64,000 nucleotides of DNA. It comes from Sphingobium nicotianae (GTDB taxonomy: Bacteria; Pseudomonadota; Alphaproteobacteria; Sphingomonadales; Sphingomonadaceae). Numbering within the stretch: the first letter of the stretch is position 1; the number at the start of each line of letters is the position of its first letter. Under the pieces are notes generated by a model. That model worked only from the letters and a program-made list of their open reading frames with translations, searched no databases and had not been told where the DNA came from. The stretch lies in NCBI RefSeq assembly GCF_018603885.1, contig NZ_JAHGAW010000004.1:1-64000 (forward strand). The letters are read 5' to 3'. A program made the translations under genes and the position numbers. This document shows positions 29,323 through 38,253 of the stretch, piece by piece.

Positions 29323-29339
29323 GTTACGGTGACTGTAAC
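29323..29339. promoter_or_regulatory. Palindrome upstream of the TonB-dependent receptor gene
   Basis: GTTAC-N7-GTAAC, about 85 bp upstream of the receptor start. It is a possible regulator-binding site for the receptor gene; no regulator identified. Confidence 0.45.
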
Positions 29340-29424
29340 CTTGCGCGAACCGTAAACGGTGTGACTCGCGCGCGAAAACGCGCCACGCCTGTGCGCCAGG
29401 AACCGCAATCATCGGAAGATAAGT

Positions 29425-31614
29425 TTGCCCAGAGTCTGGTTCGGCGCCCTCGCCCTGCTGACGGCCACCGCTTTCCCGTCCCTGCCGGTCCGCGCACAGG
29501 AGGCCGGGGCGGATGCCGCCAATGCCGCTGCCGATGCGCCGGCACCGGACAATCGCGACATCGTCGTCACTGCCTCGCGGCTCGATCTGATGGGCCGCGC
29601 CGCCACGGCCAGCCAGGGCTCTATCACCGCGAAGGAAGTCGAGCTGCGGCCGATCGTCCGCCCCGGCCAGCTCTATGAGAGCATCCCGGGCCTGGTCGTC
29701 ACGATCCACTCGGGCGAGGGCAAGGCGAACCAATATCTGATCCGTGGCTATAATCTCGACCACGGCACCGATTTCGCCAATTTCGTCGACGACATGCCGG
29801 TCAACCGGCCGACCAACACGCATGGCCAGGGCTATTCCGACCTCGCCTTCCTGATCCCGCAGCTTGTCGCCGGGATCGATTACACCAAGGGGCCTTATTA
29901 TGCCGCGATCGGCGATTTCGGCTCGGTCGCCTCGTCGCACACGCGGCTGGTCAACGAGATCCCGGCGCAGGTGACGGTGACCGCCGGCACGGACAAGGTC
30001 CAGTCGCTGTTCGGCGCCGGCACGCGGCATGTCGGGGCGGACGGCCGCCTGCTCGGCGCAGTCGAGCTCGCCCATCTCGACGGGCCCTGGCAGCCGGCGC
30101 AGAACTTCAGGAAGGTCAACGCCCTGCTGCGCTATAGCCGGGGCACGAGCGGTGACGGGTTCAGCCTTACCGGCATGTATTATCGAAGCTCCGGCCTGCT
30201 CATCACCGATCAGCCGCAGCGGGCGGTCGAGGCGGGGCTGATCGACCGCTTCGGAACGCTCGACCCCACCGACGCCAGCCGCTCGCTACGCTACAGCCTG
30301 TCCGCGCATCTCGACAAGCCGCTGGGGCCGGGCAAGCTCTCGCTGAGCCTCTACGGCATCCACGCGACGATGACGCTGTGGAACAATTTCACCCACTATC
30401 TCGACGATCCGGTCAATGGCGATCAGGAGCAGCAGGACGAGGAGCGCACCACGCTCGGCGGTGTGGTCTCCTACACGCTGCACGGCAAGCTTGGGTCGCT
30501 CGACAGCGAGACGCTGGTCGGCCTGCAGGGCCGGTATGACACAAACTTCGTCGATCGCCGGCACACGCTGCATCGCACGAGCGTGCTGAGCTACTGCAAT
30601 CTCGAGCAGGATGACGGCTCGGTCATCGCCTATCCGACGATGGACGGATACTGCAACGCGGATCGCGTACACTTGCTCGACCTCGCGCCCTATCTCCAGA
30701 ACACGACGCGCTGGACGCCGTGGCTGCGCACCGTGGTCGGCGTGCGCGAGGAATATTATCGCGCCGATGATCATAGCATCGTCACCGGCGCGCGGGGGAA
30801 GGGGCACCAGTGGCTGTTCCAGCCCAAGGGCAGCCTGATCCTGGGGCCATGGGCGAAGACCGAGCTCTATGTGAGCTATGGCCGCGGCTTTCACTCGGAC
30901 GACGTGCGCGGCGTGTTCGGCATCCTGCCGACGCAGGGCATCCCGCTCGCCGGCGGCGCGACGCCCTTGCTCGCCGCGACGACCGGCGTCGAGATCGGCC
31001 TGCGCACCGACATCGTGCCCAGGCTCATGCTGCAGGTGGCGGCCTTCCAGCAGGATTTCGGATCGGAGCTGGTCTATAATCCCGACGCCGGGCAGGACGA
31101 GGCGGGCGCGCCCAGCCGCCGCAAGGGCATCGAGATTTCCGGGCAATATCATCCGGTCCGCTGGCTGGAGCTGAACGCCGATCTCGCCTTCTCGCGGCCG
31201 CGCTATCATACCGAGGATCTTGCCGCCTATGGCCTCAACGGCCCCTATATCGCCGACGCGCCCAACTTCATCTATTCGGCCGGCGTGCTGGTCGACACTC
31301 TCGGGCGCTGGTCGGGCGGGCTGCAGTGGCGTCGCCTCGGCACCCACTCGCTGAGCGACGGCGACCAGTTCCCGCAGGACAATGGCTATAGCGAGTTCAA
31401 TCTCGATGTGGGCTATGCGCTGCCCGGCGGCTGGAAGGTGACGGCGAGCATCTTCAACATCTTCAACAGCCATGACGACGCCGCCGACTATTATTACACC
31501 ACCCGCCTGCCCGGCGAGCCGGCGGAGGGGGTGGCCGATTTTCAGGTCCACCCGCTGGAACCACGTGCGGCGCGCCTCTCGATCACGAGGATGTTCGGCG
31601 GATCGGGCGGCTGA
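29425..31614 (+). CDS. TonB-dependent receptor
   Basis: 729 aa outer-membrane receptor. N-terminal signal peptide (LALLTATAFPSLPVRAQ), a TonB-box-like DIVVTASR, plug domain (LYESIPGLVVTIHSGEG, YLIRGYNLDHGTDFA), then a large beta-barrel with many aromatic and Tyr-rich strands. The C-terminal region ends SITRMFGGSGG. Ligand unknown: no siderophore or sugar genes are next to it. Start is TTG 29425 by the frame; no in-frame ATG fits before the signal peptide. Confidence 0.92.
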   Translation: MPRVWFGALALLTATAFPSLPVRAQEAGADAANAAADAPAPDNRDIVVTASRLDLMGRAATASQGSITAKEVELRPIVRPGQLYESIPGLVVTIHSGEGKANQYLIRGYNLDHGTDFANFVDDMPVNRPTNTHGQGYSDLAFLIPQLVAGIDYTKGPYYAAIGDFGSVASSHTRLVNEIPAQVTVTAGTDKVQSLFGAGTRHVGADGRLLGAVELAHLDGPWQPAQNFRKVNALLRYSRGTSGDGFSLTGMYYRSSGLLITDQPQRAVEAGLIDRFGTLDPTDASRSLRYSLSAHLDKPLGPGKLSLSLYGIHATMTLWNNFTHYLDDPVNGDQEQQDEERTTLGGVVSYTLHGKLGSLDSETLVGLQGRYDTNFVDRRHTLHRTSVLSYCNLEQDDGSVIAYPTMDGYCNADRVHLLDLAPYLQNTTRWTPWLRTVVGVREEYYRADDHSIVTGARGKGHQWLFQPKGSLILGPWAKTELYVSYGRGFHSDDVRGVFGILPTQGIPLAGGATPLLAATTGVEIGLRTDIVPRLMLQVAAFQQDFGSELVYNPDAGQDEAGAPSRRKGIEISGQYHPVRWLELNADLAFSRPRYHTEDLAAYGLNGPYIADAPNFIYSAGVLVDTLGRWSGGLQWRRLGTHSLSDGDQFPQDNGYSEFNLDVGYALPGGWKVTASIFNIFNSHDDAADYYYTTRLPGEPAEGVADFQVHPLEPRAARLSITRMFGGSGG

Positions 31615-31849
31615 GGGGCGCCACATGCAGGCTCTGTCCTACGGATCGCCCGCCGTGCTACGCCCACGACCGGTGCCGGGCCATCCCGCACCGCTCCCGC
31701 TCTTTGCATCGTGAACCAGGCCGACCCGACATCGGGGCCTCGGCCGGCTCCGGCATGACTTTGCCGAAAATCTCCATGCGCGACACGTGTGATGTTCGTG
31801 AAGTTCCGGCCCTTGATCGTCCTGCCGTTAAGCCCCAAAGCGCCGGGCA

Positions 31850-32587
31850 ATGACCGGCGCCTTCATCGTCCTCACCGCTTTCGTCACCGCGTTTCTGTCG
31901 GGCATTCTCGGCATGGCGGGCGGGCTTGTGCTGATGGGCGCGCTGGCGCTGGTGCTGCCGGTGTCGGCGGCCTTCGTGACGCACGGCATTCTCCAGCTTG
32001 TCGCCAATGGCTGGCGCGCGGTGGTGCATCGCCAGTATGTCGACTGGACCATCCTGCGCAACTATGCGGTCGCTTCCTTTGCTGCGGCTGCGCTGGTGTC
32101 GCTGGTCGGCTACGCGCCGTCCCGGCCGATGCTCTTCCTGCTGCTCGGGCTGGTGCCAATGCTGGTCTGGCTGCCGCGCAAATGGATCCAGCTCGATGCC
32201 GCGAAGATGCCGCACGCGATGATCTCCGGCTTCATGGTGACGGGGCTCAACCTGACTGCGGGCGTCGCCGGTCCGCTGCTCGACATCTTCTTCGTGCGCA
32301 CGGCGCTGACCCGCCACCAGATCGTCGCCACCAAGGCCGCGACCCAGGTTTTCAGCCATCTCGCCAAGATCCTCGTCTATGGCGCGCCCTTGCTTGCGGC
32401 GCATGAGCGAGGCATGCCGCCGCTCTGGGTCTTCGTGCTCGCCATCCCGCTCTCCATGGTGGGCACGATCTGCGGCGGCTGGGTGCTGGACCGGATCAGC
32501 GACGTCAATTTCAAGCGCTACACGGCACTCGTCGTGACGGCGGTGGGCATAGGCTATCTGGTGAAGGCGGCGCAGGCATGGATGTGA
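31850..32587 (+). CDS. TSUP-family (TauE/SafE) transporter
   Basis: 245 aa with seven or more predicted membrane helices and the TSUP pattern: GILGMAGGLVLMG in the first repeat and TGLNLTAGVAGPLLDIFF in the second, duplicated halves typical of the sulfite exporter TauE/SafE family. The substrate could be a sulfur- or carbon-containing anion; not predictable. Overlaps the start of the DUF455 gene by 10 bp. Confidence 0.9.
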   Translation: MTGAFIVLTAFVTAFLSGILGMAGGLVLMGALALVLPVSAAFVTHGILQLVANGWRAVVHRQYVDWTILRNYAVASFAAAALVSLVGYAPSRPMLFLLLGLVPMLVWLPRKWIQLDAAKMPHAMISGFMVTGLNLTAGVAGPLLDIFFVRTALTRHQIVATKAATQVFSHLAKILVYGAPLLAAHERGMPPLWVFVLAIPLSMVGTICGGWVLDRISDVNFKRYTALVVTAVGIGYLVKAAQAWM

Positions 32588-33384
32588 CGGAGGCGTCATC
32601 GCTGGGCGAAGCCTGCGTCGCCGTGCTGCGCTGCAGCGATCCGCGCGCGAAGGTGATGATGGCACGCAAGGCGGCGCGCGACTGGCGGCTGGGGCGGCTG
32701 GCGCATCGCTTCGACGCGGCGGTGCCGGATCGTCCGGGACGGCCCGGGACACCCGAGCTGCTGCCGCCCAACCGCATGCCCAAGCGCGGCAAGGGCGGGT
32801 CGCAGCGCGCGCGGACCGCGATGCTGCATGCGCTAGCCCATATCGAGTTCGTCGCGATCGACCTGGCGTTCGACATGGTGGCGCGGTTTGGCGCGGATTT
32901 CCCGCGCGACTTCGCCGACGACTGGCTGCGGGTGGGCGCCGACGAGGCGATGCATCATGCGCTGCTCGCCCGCCGCCTTCATGAGCTGGGCAGCCATTAT
33001 GGCGCTCTCCCGGCCCATGACGGATTGTGGGAGGCGGCGATCGAAACGGCGCACGACGTCGCGGCGCGTCTCGCGATCGTTCCGCTGGTTCTGGAGGCCC
33101 GTGCGCTCGACATCACGCCCGAAACCATCGTGCGTTTCAGGCGTTTCGGCGATGAGCGGACTGCGTCGATGCTGCAACGAATCGTTGACGACGAGATTCG
33201 TCATGTCGCTGCAGGGACGAAATGGTTTTTGTGGTCGATGAACCGAGCCGGCCAGAACCCGCAGGAAAGCTACCAAAATCTGGTGCGGCGCCATTTTCGG
33301 GGCACCGTTAAGCCACCGTTCAACGACTCGGCGCGGAGTCAGGCCGGTTTAACGCGCGATTTCTACGGCCCCCTTGCGGGTTAA
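32578..33384 (+). CDS. DUF455-family ferritin-like protein
   Basis: 268 aa all-helical protein. HALAHIEFVAIDLAFDM and DEAMHHALLARRLHELG, later VDDEIRHVAAGTKW, give the Glu/His pattern of a ferritin-like four-helix bundle that could hold a di-metal centre. DUF455 relatives are poorly characterised. Translation is probably coupled to the TSUP gene, whose end overlaps it. No signal peptide. Confidence 0.88.
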   Translation: MDVTEASSLGEACVAVLRCSDPRAKVMMARKAARDWRLGRLAHRFDAAVPDRPGRPGTPELLPPNRMPKRGKGGSQRARTAMLHALAHIEFVAIDLAFDMVARFGADFPRDFADDWLRVGADEAMHHALLARRLHELGSHYGALPAHDGLWEAAIETAHDVAARLAIVPLVLEARALDITPETIVRFRRFGDERTASMLQRIVDDEIRHVAAGTKWFLWSMNRAGQNPQESYQNLVRRHFRGTVKPPFNDSARSQAGLTRDFYGPLAG

Positions 33385-33479
33385 CCCTTTATCAGGTCGA
33401 ACGTCCCCAACCGGTGCACATGTACCGGAAACAAAAAATCTTTGAGGGCTCATCCCACGGAGCCCATCACGGGGTCTGC

Positions 33480-34172
33480 ATGATTCAGAGTTTTGCCGTC
33501 GCTATCGCGAAGGATGGCCTCGTACGAGGCGCTGCCAAGTTGATGGCGATCGTTGCGATGATGGTTTCCGCACCTGCTTTCGCTGGCGAATCCGCCAATG
33601 ACGCGCAGTTTTCCTCGCTCTTCTCCGCCTGGCAGCAGATGGATGCGCCCACCGAGCAGAGCACGAAGACCAAGGCCTCCATCCCCTCGCGCCAGCCGGT
33701 TGACTCGGTCTCCCTGACCTCAAGCTTCGGCACCCGCTCCGATCCCTTCAACGGCCACAAGCGCATGCATCAGGGCATCGACATTCCGGGTCCGCTCGGC
33801 ACGCCGATCTATGCGACTGCCGACGGCATCGTGACCCGCGCCGAATGGTCGAACGGCTATGGCAATCTCGTCGAGATCAACCATGGCAACGGCCTCGAGA
33901 CCCGCTACGGCCACATGTCCAAGCTGATCGCCCAGCCCAACGAGCGCGTGCGCCGCGGCCAGCTGATCGGCCTGATGGGCTCGACCGGCCGCTCGACCGG
34001 CAGCCACCTTCACTATGAAGTGCGCATCGCCGGCGCCGCCGTGAACCCGATGCCCTATATCGAAGGCACGAATTACGAGCTCGCGCTGGCCCAGGCCAAG
34101 GCGCATGACGAGCGCCAGATCGCCATGGGCGGTCCGGAAGCGCGCAAGAGCACGGATAACAAGGACCGGTAA
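33480..34172 (+). CDS. M23-family peptidoglycan endopeptidase (LytM-like)
   Basis: About 230 aa. N-terminal signal segment (AAKLMAIVAMMVSAPAFAGES), a flexible linker, then the M23 domain: HQGIDIPGPLGTPIYA (metal HxxxD), GNGLETRYGHMSKL, and GSTGRSTGSHLHYEVR with the HLH metal motif. All canonical ligands are present, so it is probably active on peptide crosslinks in the periplasm. The start could also be ATG 33420 or 33414; I chose 33480. A clear terminator follows. Confidence 0.9.
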   Translation: MIQSFAVAIAKDGLVRGAAKLMAIVAMMVSAPAFAGESANDAQFSSLFSAWQQMDAPTEQSTKTKASIPSRQPVDSVSLTSSFGTRSDPFNGHKRMHQGIDIPGPLGTPIYATADGIVTRAEWSNGYGNLVEINHGNGLETRYGHMSKLIAQPNERVRRGQLIGLMGSTGRSTGSHLHYEVRIAGAAVNPMPYIEGTNYELALAQAKAHDERQIAMGGPEARKSTDNKDR

Positions 34173-34196
34173 ATCCCACACAGCTGGTCCGACGAG

Positions 34197-34228
34197 GCGC
34201 CCGGTCCCGGACCGGGCGCTTTTTCTTT
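34197..34228 (+). terminator. Rho-independent terminator after the M23 peptidase gene
   Basis: Perfect 10-bp stem GCGCCCGGTC/GACCGGGCGC with a 3-nt loop, followed by TTTTTCTTTG. Confidence 0.9.
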
Positions 34229-34277
34229 GTGTTGCGCGGATATTGCGGCGAGCCTGCCACCGCCCTATCTTGGCGCC

Positions 34278-34601
34278 ATGGACATCGCTCTTTCTTCCTC
34301 GGCCGCGGCGCGCGTCGCCTGGATCGCCCAGCGGCAGAGCAAGCCCGCGATTCTCCGCCTGGCGGTGGAGGGCGGCGGCTGCTCGGGTTTCCAGTATCGT
34401 TTCGGCCTCGCCGATGAGCCCGAGGCGGACGATCTCGTCGTCGAGACAGACGGCGTGCGGCTGGTGGTGGATTCGATGAGCATCGATCTGGTGCGCGGCG
34501 GCACCGTGGACTTCGTCGACAATCTTGGCGGCGCGTCGTTCAAGGTCGACAATCCAAACGCCACGGCCGGTTGCGGCTGCGGCACGAGCTTTTCGGTCTA
34601 A
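34278..34601 (+). CDS. HesB/IscA-family iron-sulfur carrier
   Basis: 107 aa A-type Fe-S scaffold/carrier with the three conserved Cys: GGGCSGFQYRF and the C-terminal GCGCGTSFSV. The protein receives and passes on 4Fe-4S or 2Fe-2S clusters to apo-enzymes. Start at ATG 34278 (MDIALSSSAAARV). It could be ErpA or IscA; the sequence alone does not decide. It stands alone after the terminator. Confidence 0.93.
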   Translation: MDIALSSSAAARVAWIAQRQSKPAILRLAVEGGGCSGFQYRFGLADEPEADDLVVETDGVRLVVDSMSIDLVRGGTVDFVDNLGGASFKVDNPNATAGCGCGTSFSV

Positions 34602-34622
34602 AGCCGCCCTTTCCAATTTACG

Positions 34623-34705
34623 TCACCCTGAACTTGTTTCAGGGTCCATTTCGCGCCAGAGCCAGTCCATGAGGCTCGATGGATGCTGAAACAAGTTCAG
34701 CATGA
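34623..34705. repeat. REP-like palindromic unit
   Basis: Arms of 26 bp (34623-34648 and 34680-34705) are inverted copies with four mismatches around a CTGAACTTGTTTCAG core. This class of palindrome is recurrent in sphingomonad intergenic DNA (general knowledge). It overlaps the longest xthA frame and supports the later xthA start. Confidence 0.75.
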
Positions 34706-34716
34706 CGGGAGTAGAG

Positions 34717-35490
34717 ATGCGCATCGCGACCTTCAACATCAACGGTATCCGCGCGCGCCTGCCGCGCCTCGTCGAGTGGCTGACCGAGACGCAGCCTGAC
34801 GTCGCCTGCCTGCAGGAGATCAAGACGCAGGATGACGGCTTCCCGATCAAGGACATCGAGGAGGCCGGCTATGGCGCCATCTGGCATGGGCAGAAGGGGT
34901 TCAACGGCGTCGCCATCCTGGCCAGGGGGGCGACGCCGGCCGAGGTGACGCGCGGCCTGGAAGGCGAGCCGGAGGACGAGCATAGCCGCTATATCGAGGC
35001 GGAGGTGAACGGCGTGCGCATCGCCTCCATCTACCTGCCCAACGGTAATCCGGTGCCGGGGCCCAAGTTCGACTACAAAATCCGCTGGATGGCCCGGCTG
35101 CGCGCCCGCGCCGCGCAGATCTGGGCGGAGGAAGTGCCCGCCGTGCTGGCCGGCGACTATAATGTCATCCCCTTCGACCGCGACGTCTGGAAGCCCGAAG
35201 CGATGGCGAGCGATGCGCTGATGCAGCCCGAGAGCCGCACCGCTTACAAAGCGATGCTCGCCGACGGCTGGACGGACGCACTGGCCTCGCGCCATCCCAA
35301 TGGCGGCGTGTGGACCTACTGGGATTACCAGATGAACGCCTGGCCGCGCGACGCGGGGTTCCGCATCGACCATCTGCTGCTGTCCCCGGCTGCGGCGGAC
35401 CGGCTGGTCGATGCCCAAGTCGACAAGATCTATCGCGGGCGGGAGAAGGCCAGCGATCATGCGCCGGTCTGGGTGCGGCTGAAGGATTGA
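34717..35490 (+). CDS. xthA: Exodeoxyribonuclease III
   Basis: 257 aa AP endonuclease/3'-5' exonuclease of the EEP superfamily used in base-excision repair. Motifs: FNINGIRARLPRLVEW, CLQEIKTQDDGFP, YLPNGNP, LAGDYNVIPFDRDVW, and the catalytic GFRIDHLLLSP and KASDHAPVWV. Start chosen at ATG 34717 after a GGAGTAGAG ribosome site, since the earlier ATG (34702) lies inside the palindromic repeat. Stop overlaps the next start by one base (TGATG). Confidence 0.95.
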   Translation: MRIATFNINGIRARLPRLVEWLTETQPDVACLQEIKTQDDGFPIKDIEEAGYGAIWHGQKGFNGVAILARGATPAEVTRGLEGEPEDEHSRYIEAEVNGVRIASIYLPNGNPVPGPKFDYKIRWMARLRARAAQIWAEEVPAVLAGDYNVIPFDRDVWKPEAMASDALMQPESRTAYKAMLADGWTDALASRHPNGGVWTYWDYQMNAWPRDAGFRIDHLLLSPAAADRLVDAQVDKIYRGREKASDHAPVWVRLKD

Positions 35491-35987
35491 TGCGCCCGCT
35501 CGCCGCCGCCCTGCTCGTGCTGGCGATGCTCGGCGGATCGGCGCACGGCTGGGCGGAGCCGCGCAAGACGAAAGCGGGCGACGCGCAGCTCATCTGCTTC
35601 CGGTACGGCACCTTCCGGTTACTCGCCGACGAGCGGGTCGTCGACTACAAGATCGGCATCGACGTGACCAGCGTGACCATCGGATCGCGCACCGACAAGA
35701 TCACGATCAGCGAGAGCAGCGCCTGGCCGGTGCCGACGCAGCCGCGCGAGCAGCTGCTGGCGAAAGGGCAGACGGAAATCTACCGTTATGGCGGCGCGGC
35801 GCATCGCTATGCCGTCATGGCGCCGGCGCCGGGCGGAATGGAAGCCAAGCCGCTGATCTGGCTGAGCGTCGTCCCGCTGACGGGCAATGGTGATGACGCG
35901 GCGATCTACGCGCGCGTCGAGCTGCGCGATCCGGGCACGGTGAAATGCCAGCAGAGCTTCGTGTCGGACGTCGCGCCGGCCGAATGA
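35490..35987 (+). CDS. Predicted exported protein, 165 aa
   Basis: Signal peptide (AAALLVLAMLGGSAHGWA), then a beta-rich soluble domain with Cys at LICFRYGTF and VKCQQSF. Overlaps xthA by a TGATG junction, so it is translationally coupled. No family recognised; probably periplasmic. Confidence 0.7.
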   Translation: MRPLAAALLVLAMLGGSAHGWAEPRKTKAGDAQLICFRYGTFRLLADERVVDYKIGIDVTSVTIGSRTDKITISESSAWPVPTQPREQLLAKGQTEIYRYGGAAHRYAVMAPAPGGMEAKPLIWLSVVPLTGNGDDAAIYARVELRDPGTVKCQQSFVSDVAPAE

Positions 35988-36005
35988 CGCGCGATCGAGC
36001 CGCGC

Positions 36006-36800
36006 TCAGTTCACCGGCGCCCGGCGCCGATAGCTCAGGGCCTCGGCAATGTGGATGCGGCTCACCGTATCCGCTCCCGCCAGATCCGCAATGGTGCGGG
36101 CGACCCGCAGCACGCGCGTATAGCCTCGCGCGCTGAGCTTCATCGCGGCGGCCGCCTGCGCCAGCAGGTCGCGTCCGGCCGTGTCGGGCGTGGCGACCGC
36201 TTCGAGCGCCTTGCCTTCGAGCTCGGCATTGGTGCGGGCTCCGTCGCAATCGGGCATGCGGGCGGTCTGGATGGCGCGCGCGGCGATCACGCGGCCCGCG
36301 ACCTGCGCCGAGCCCTCGGCCGGCGGCGGCAGCACGAGATCGGCGGCAGTGACAGCTGCCACCTCGACGTGCAGATCGATGCGATCCAGCAGCGGGCCGG
36401 AGACCTTGGTCTGATAGTCGGCGGCGCAGCGCGGCGCGCGCGCGCAGGCGAGGGCCGGGTCGGCGAGATGGCCGCAGCGGCAGGGATTCATCGCCGCGAT
36501 GAGCTGGACGCGGGCGGGGAAGGTGACATGGGCGTTGGCGCGCGCGACGCTGACCTCGCCGGTCTCCAGCGGCTGGCGCAGGCTGTCCAGCACGGCGCGC
36601 TGAAACTCCGGCAACTCGTCGAGGAACAGGATGCCGAGATGCGCCAGGCTGACTTCGCCCGGCTTGACGCGCAGCCCGCCGCCGACGAGCGCCGCCATGG
36701 AGGCGCTGTGATGCGGCGCGCGATAGGGGCGGTTCTGGCTGATCCGTCCGCCCGAGAGCGTGCCGGCGACCGAGGCGACCATCGAGACTTCCAGCGCCTC
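36006..36800 (-). pseudogene. comM: comM (YifB), 3' fragment cut by the IS element
   Basis: C-terminal half of the AAA+ helicase ComM/YifB, which unwinds DNA during integration in natural transformation. EALEVSMVASVAG, then RPYRAPHHSASMAALVGGG, LFLDELPEFQRAVLDSL (Walker-B region) and MNPCRCGHL, continuing to RRRAPVN. The upstream end is interrupted at 36800/36801 by the IS1595-family insertion. Sequence past the target duplication continues the reading frame of the 5' fragment at 40569-41293. Confidence 0.93.
36793..36800. repeat. 8-bp target-site duplication, left copy
   Basis: AGCGCCTC, identical to 40569-40576. It directly abuts the terminal inverted repeat. Confidence 0.93.
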
Positions 36801-36827
36801 CGGCATTATGTAGCAAACGCACCAAGC
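36801..36827. repeat. IS left terminal inverted repeat, 27 bp
   Basis: Perfect inverted copy of 40542-40568. Confidence 0.93.
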
Positions 36828-36868
36828 ATACCGGCGCTTTTACCGCATTGAGCGGCTAATGTGAATCC

Positions 36869-37300
36869 ATGACGGATTACGCCCTTGAGCAACTGAAACG
36901 GAAGCGCGCGGATATGACCGGGGAGATTGCCCGCTGTCATGCCCGGCTACAGCAACTCAGCACAGACCTTGAGCATGTGGACGCCACGATACGGCTGTTC
37001 GCGCCAGACTTCGTGCAGGAGAGCATCTTACCCAAGGTGTTCGCCCCGCCCAAGTCGTGGAGCAAGCGCGGGGAGATGAGCCGGGCTGTGCTGTCCATCC
37101 TGCGCGTTGCCAAGGGTCCGCTGTCCACGCGCGAGATTGCCGCCATGATCGTCCAGCAACGCGGCCTAGAGCATGACAAGGGCATATTGGACGTGATGAC
37201 GCGCCGTGTCGGGCATGTGCTGCGAGACAAGCGAGAGACGGGGCTGGTGCGGTCGGTGGAAGAGACGGGGCTTTGGCTACAGTGGGAAGTAGTAAGATAA
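36869..37300 (+). CDS. IS cargo: putative wHTH protein
   Basis: 143 aa. The N-terminal half is a charged helical coiled coil (YALEQLKRKRADMTGEIARC, LQQLSTDLEHVDATI). The C-terminal half looks like a winged helix (AKGPLSTREIAAMIVQQRG, VGHVLRDKRETGLV). Probably DNA binding; first gene inside the element. No named family certain; similar proteins occur as cargo near such IS elements. Confidence 0.65.
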   Translation: MTDYALEQLKRKRADMTGEIARCHARLQQLSTDLEHVDATIRLFAPDFVQESILPKVFAPPKSWSKRGEMSRAVLSILRVAKGPLSTREIAAMIVQQRGLEHDKGILDVMTRRVGHVLRDKRETGLVRSVEETGLWLQWEVVR

Positions 37301-37354
37301 GGTGCTTTGAAATCCGTTAGTGACAGATTCATGTTTTGTCCCTATATGCGCCTC

Positions 37355-37891
37355 ATGGCACTCCGTTTCCAATTTGACGAACGGAAGGGCACGGAAGCGT
37401 TAGCGTTCGTCGCGAACCGCTGGCCCAACATAACCGTCTTTTATGCGTCCAAGGTACTCTTCTTTGCAGAGAAGGCGCACCTAAACCGCTATGGACGTCC
37501 TATTGTTGCGGATACTTTTGTGGCAATGCCCAATGGCCCCGTCCCTTCCACGCTATATGACTTTATCAAGGGAAACCTTGGGCTTTCTGGTGATCCAGAC
37601 GCCTTTAAGGCCGCGATCGACGTTTCGCAGTATCCCAGGCTGGCGGGGAAGCGCGAAGCCTCAGACGACGCGCTTTCAGAAAGTGATCGAGATTGTCTCG
37701 ATGAGGCGATTGCGTTCTGCAAGACCAAGAGTTTTGGATATCTTTCCCAGCTTACACACCAAGAGAAATCGTGGGCGGAGGCGGCTAGTAATGGGCCAAT
37801 GGACTATGAAAAGTTCATTGATGATGCCAACCCCCACCGGGAAGCCATCATAGAGGATGCACAGGCGTTTGCCGCCTACGGCGTTCTGTGA
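37355..37891 (+). CDS. Panacea-domain (DUF4065) antitoxin-like protein
   Basis: 178 aa. MALRFQFDERKGTEALAFV, then VFYASKVLFFAEKAHLNRYGRPIVADTF with the MPNGPVPSTLYDFI block is the Panacea/DUF4065 (SocA-like) domain. Panacea proteins act as antitoxins able to pair with many unrelated toxins. The downstream gene starts with a GTG overlapping this stop codon (GTGA). Start at ATG 37355 matches the domain N terminus; upstream ATGs are possible. Confidence 0.88.
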   Translation: MALRFQFDERKGTEALAFVANRWPNITVFYASKVLFFAEKAHLNRYGRPIVADTFVAMPNGPVPSTLYDFIKGNLGLSGDPDAFKAAIDVSQYPRLAGKREASDDALSESDRDCLDEAIAFCKTKSFGYLSQLTHQEKSWAEAASNGPMDYEKFIDDANPHREAIIEDAQAFAAYGVL

Positions 37892-38253
37892 ACGTTGGGC
37901 ATCTCTACGTCGTTCATACGACACTGACCAACCCACCAAAAAATAAGTTGGTCATTTGCATTTGCGACGTGGCCAATCTCTTCGCTTGGATCAACACCGA
38001 CGCTCGTTATCACGGCATCGCCCAAGTGCCGCTCGCAGCGAATGACCACGCGGCATTGAAGCACGCTTGTTTTCTGGACGCGAGCAGGGTCACGACTTTT
38101 CGCGAGCAAGAACTACAGGCCGCGCTTGATCGCGGTTGTATTTCTTCCGGACTAGCTGCGCGTGTCATAGCTTGCGTGCAAGCTGAGCAGCCGCGTACTT
38201 TGACGCCAAGCCAGCTTGCGCTCTTTACGGCCAATCTGGCGAAGGTCGCTTAG
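37888..38253 (+). CDS. Putative toxin partner of the Panacea protein
   Basis: 121 aa from GTG 37888, overlapping the Panacea gene by 4 bp. VGHLYVVHTTLTNPPKNKLV opens a beta-rich N-terminal region, followed by FAWINTDARYHGIAQVPL and ALKHACFLDASRVTTF, then a helical C terminus. I do not recognise a toxin domain. The position in the operon suggests a toxin; this is inference. Its 3' end overlaps the transposase 3' end tail to tail. Confidence 0.72.
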   Translation: MNVGHLYVVHTTLTNPPKNKLVICICDVANLFAWINTDARYHGIAQVPLAANDHAALKHACFLDASRVTTFREQELQAALDRGCISSGLAARVIACVQAEQPRTLTPSQLALFTANLAKVA

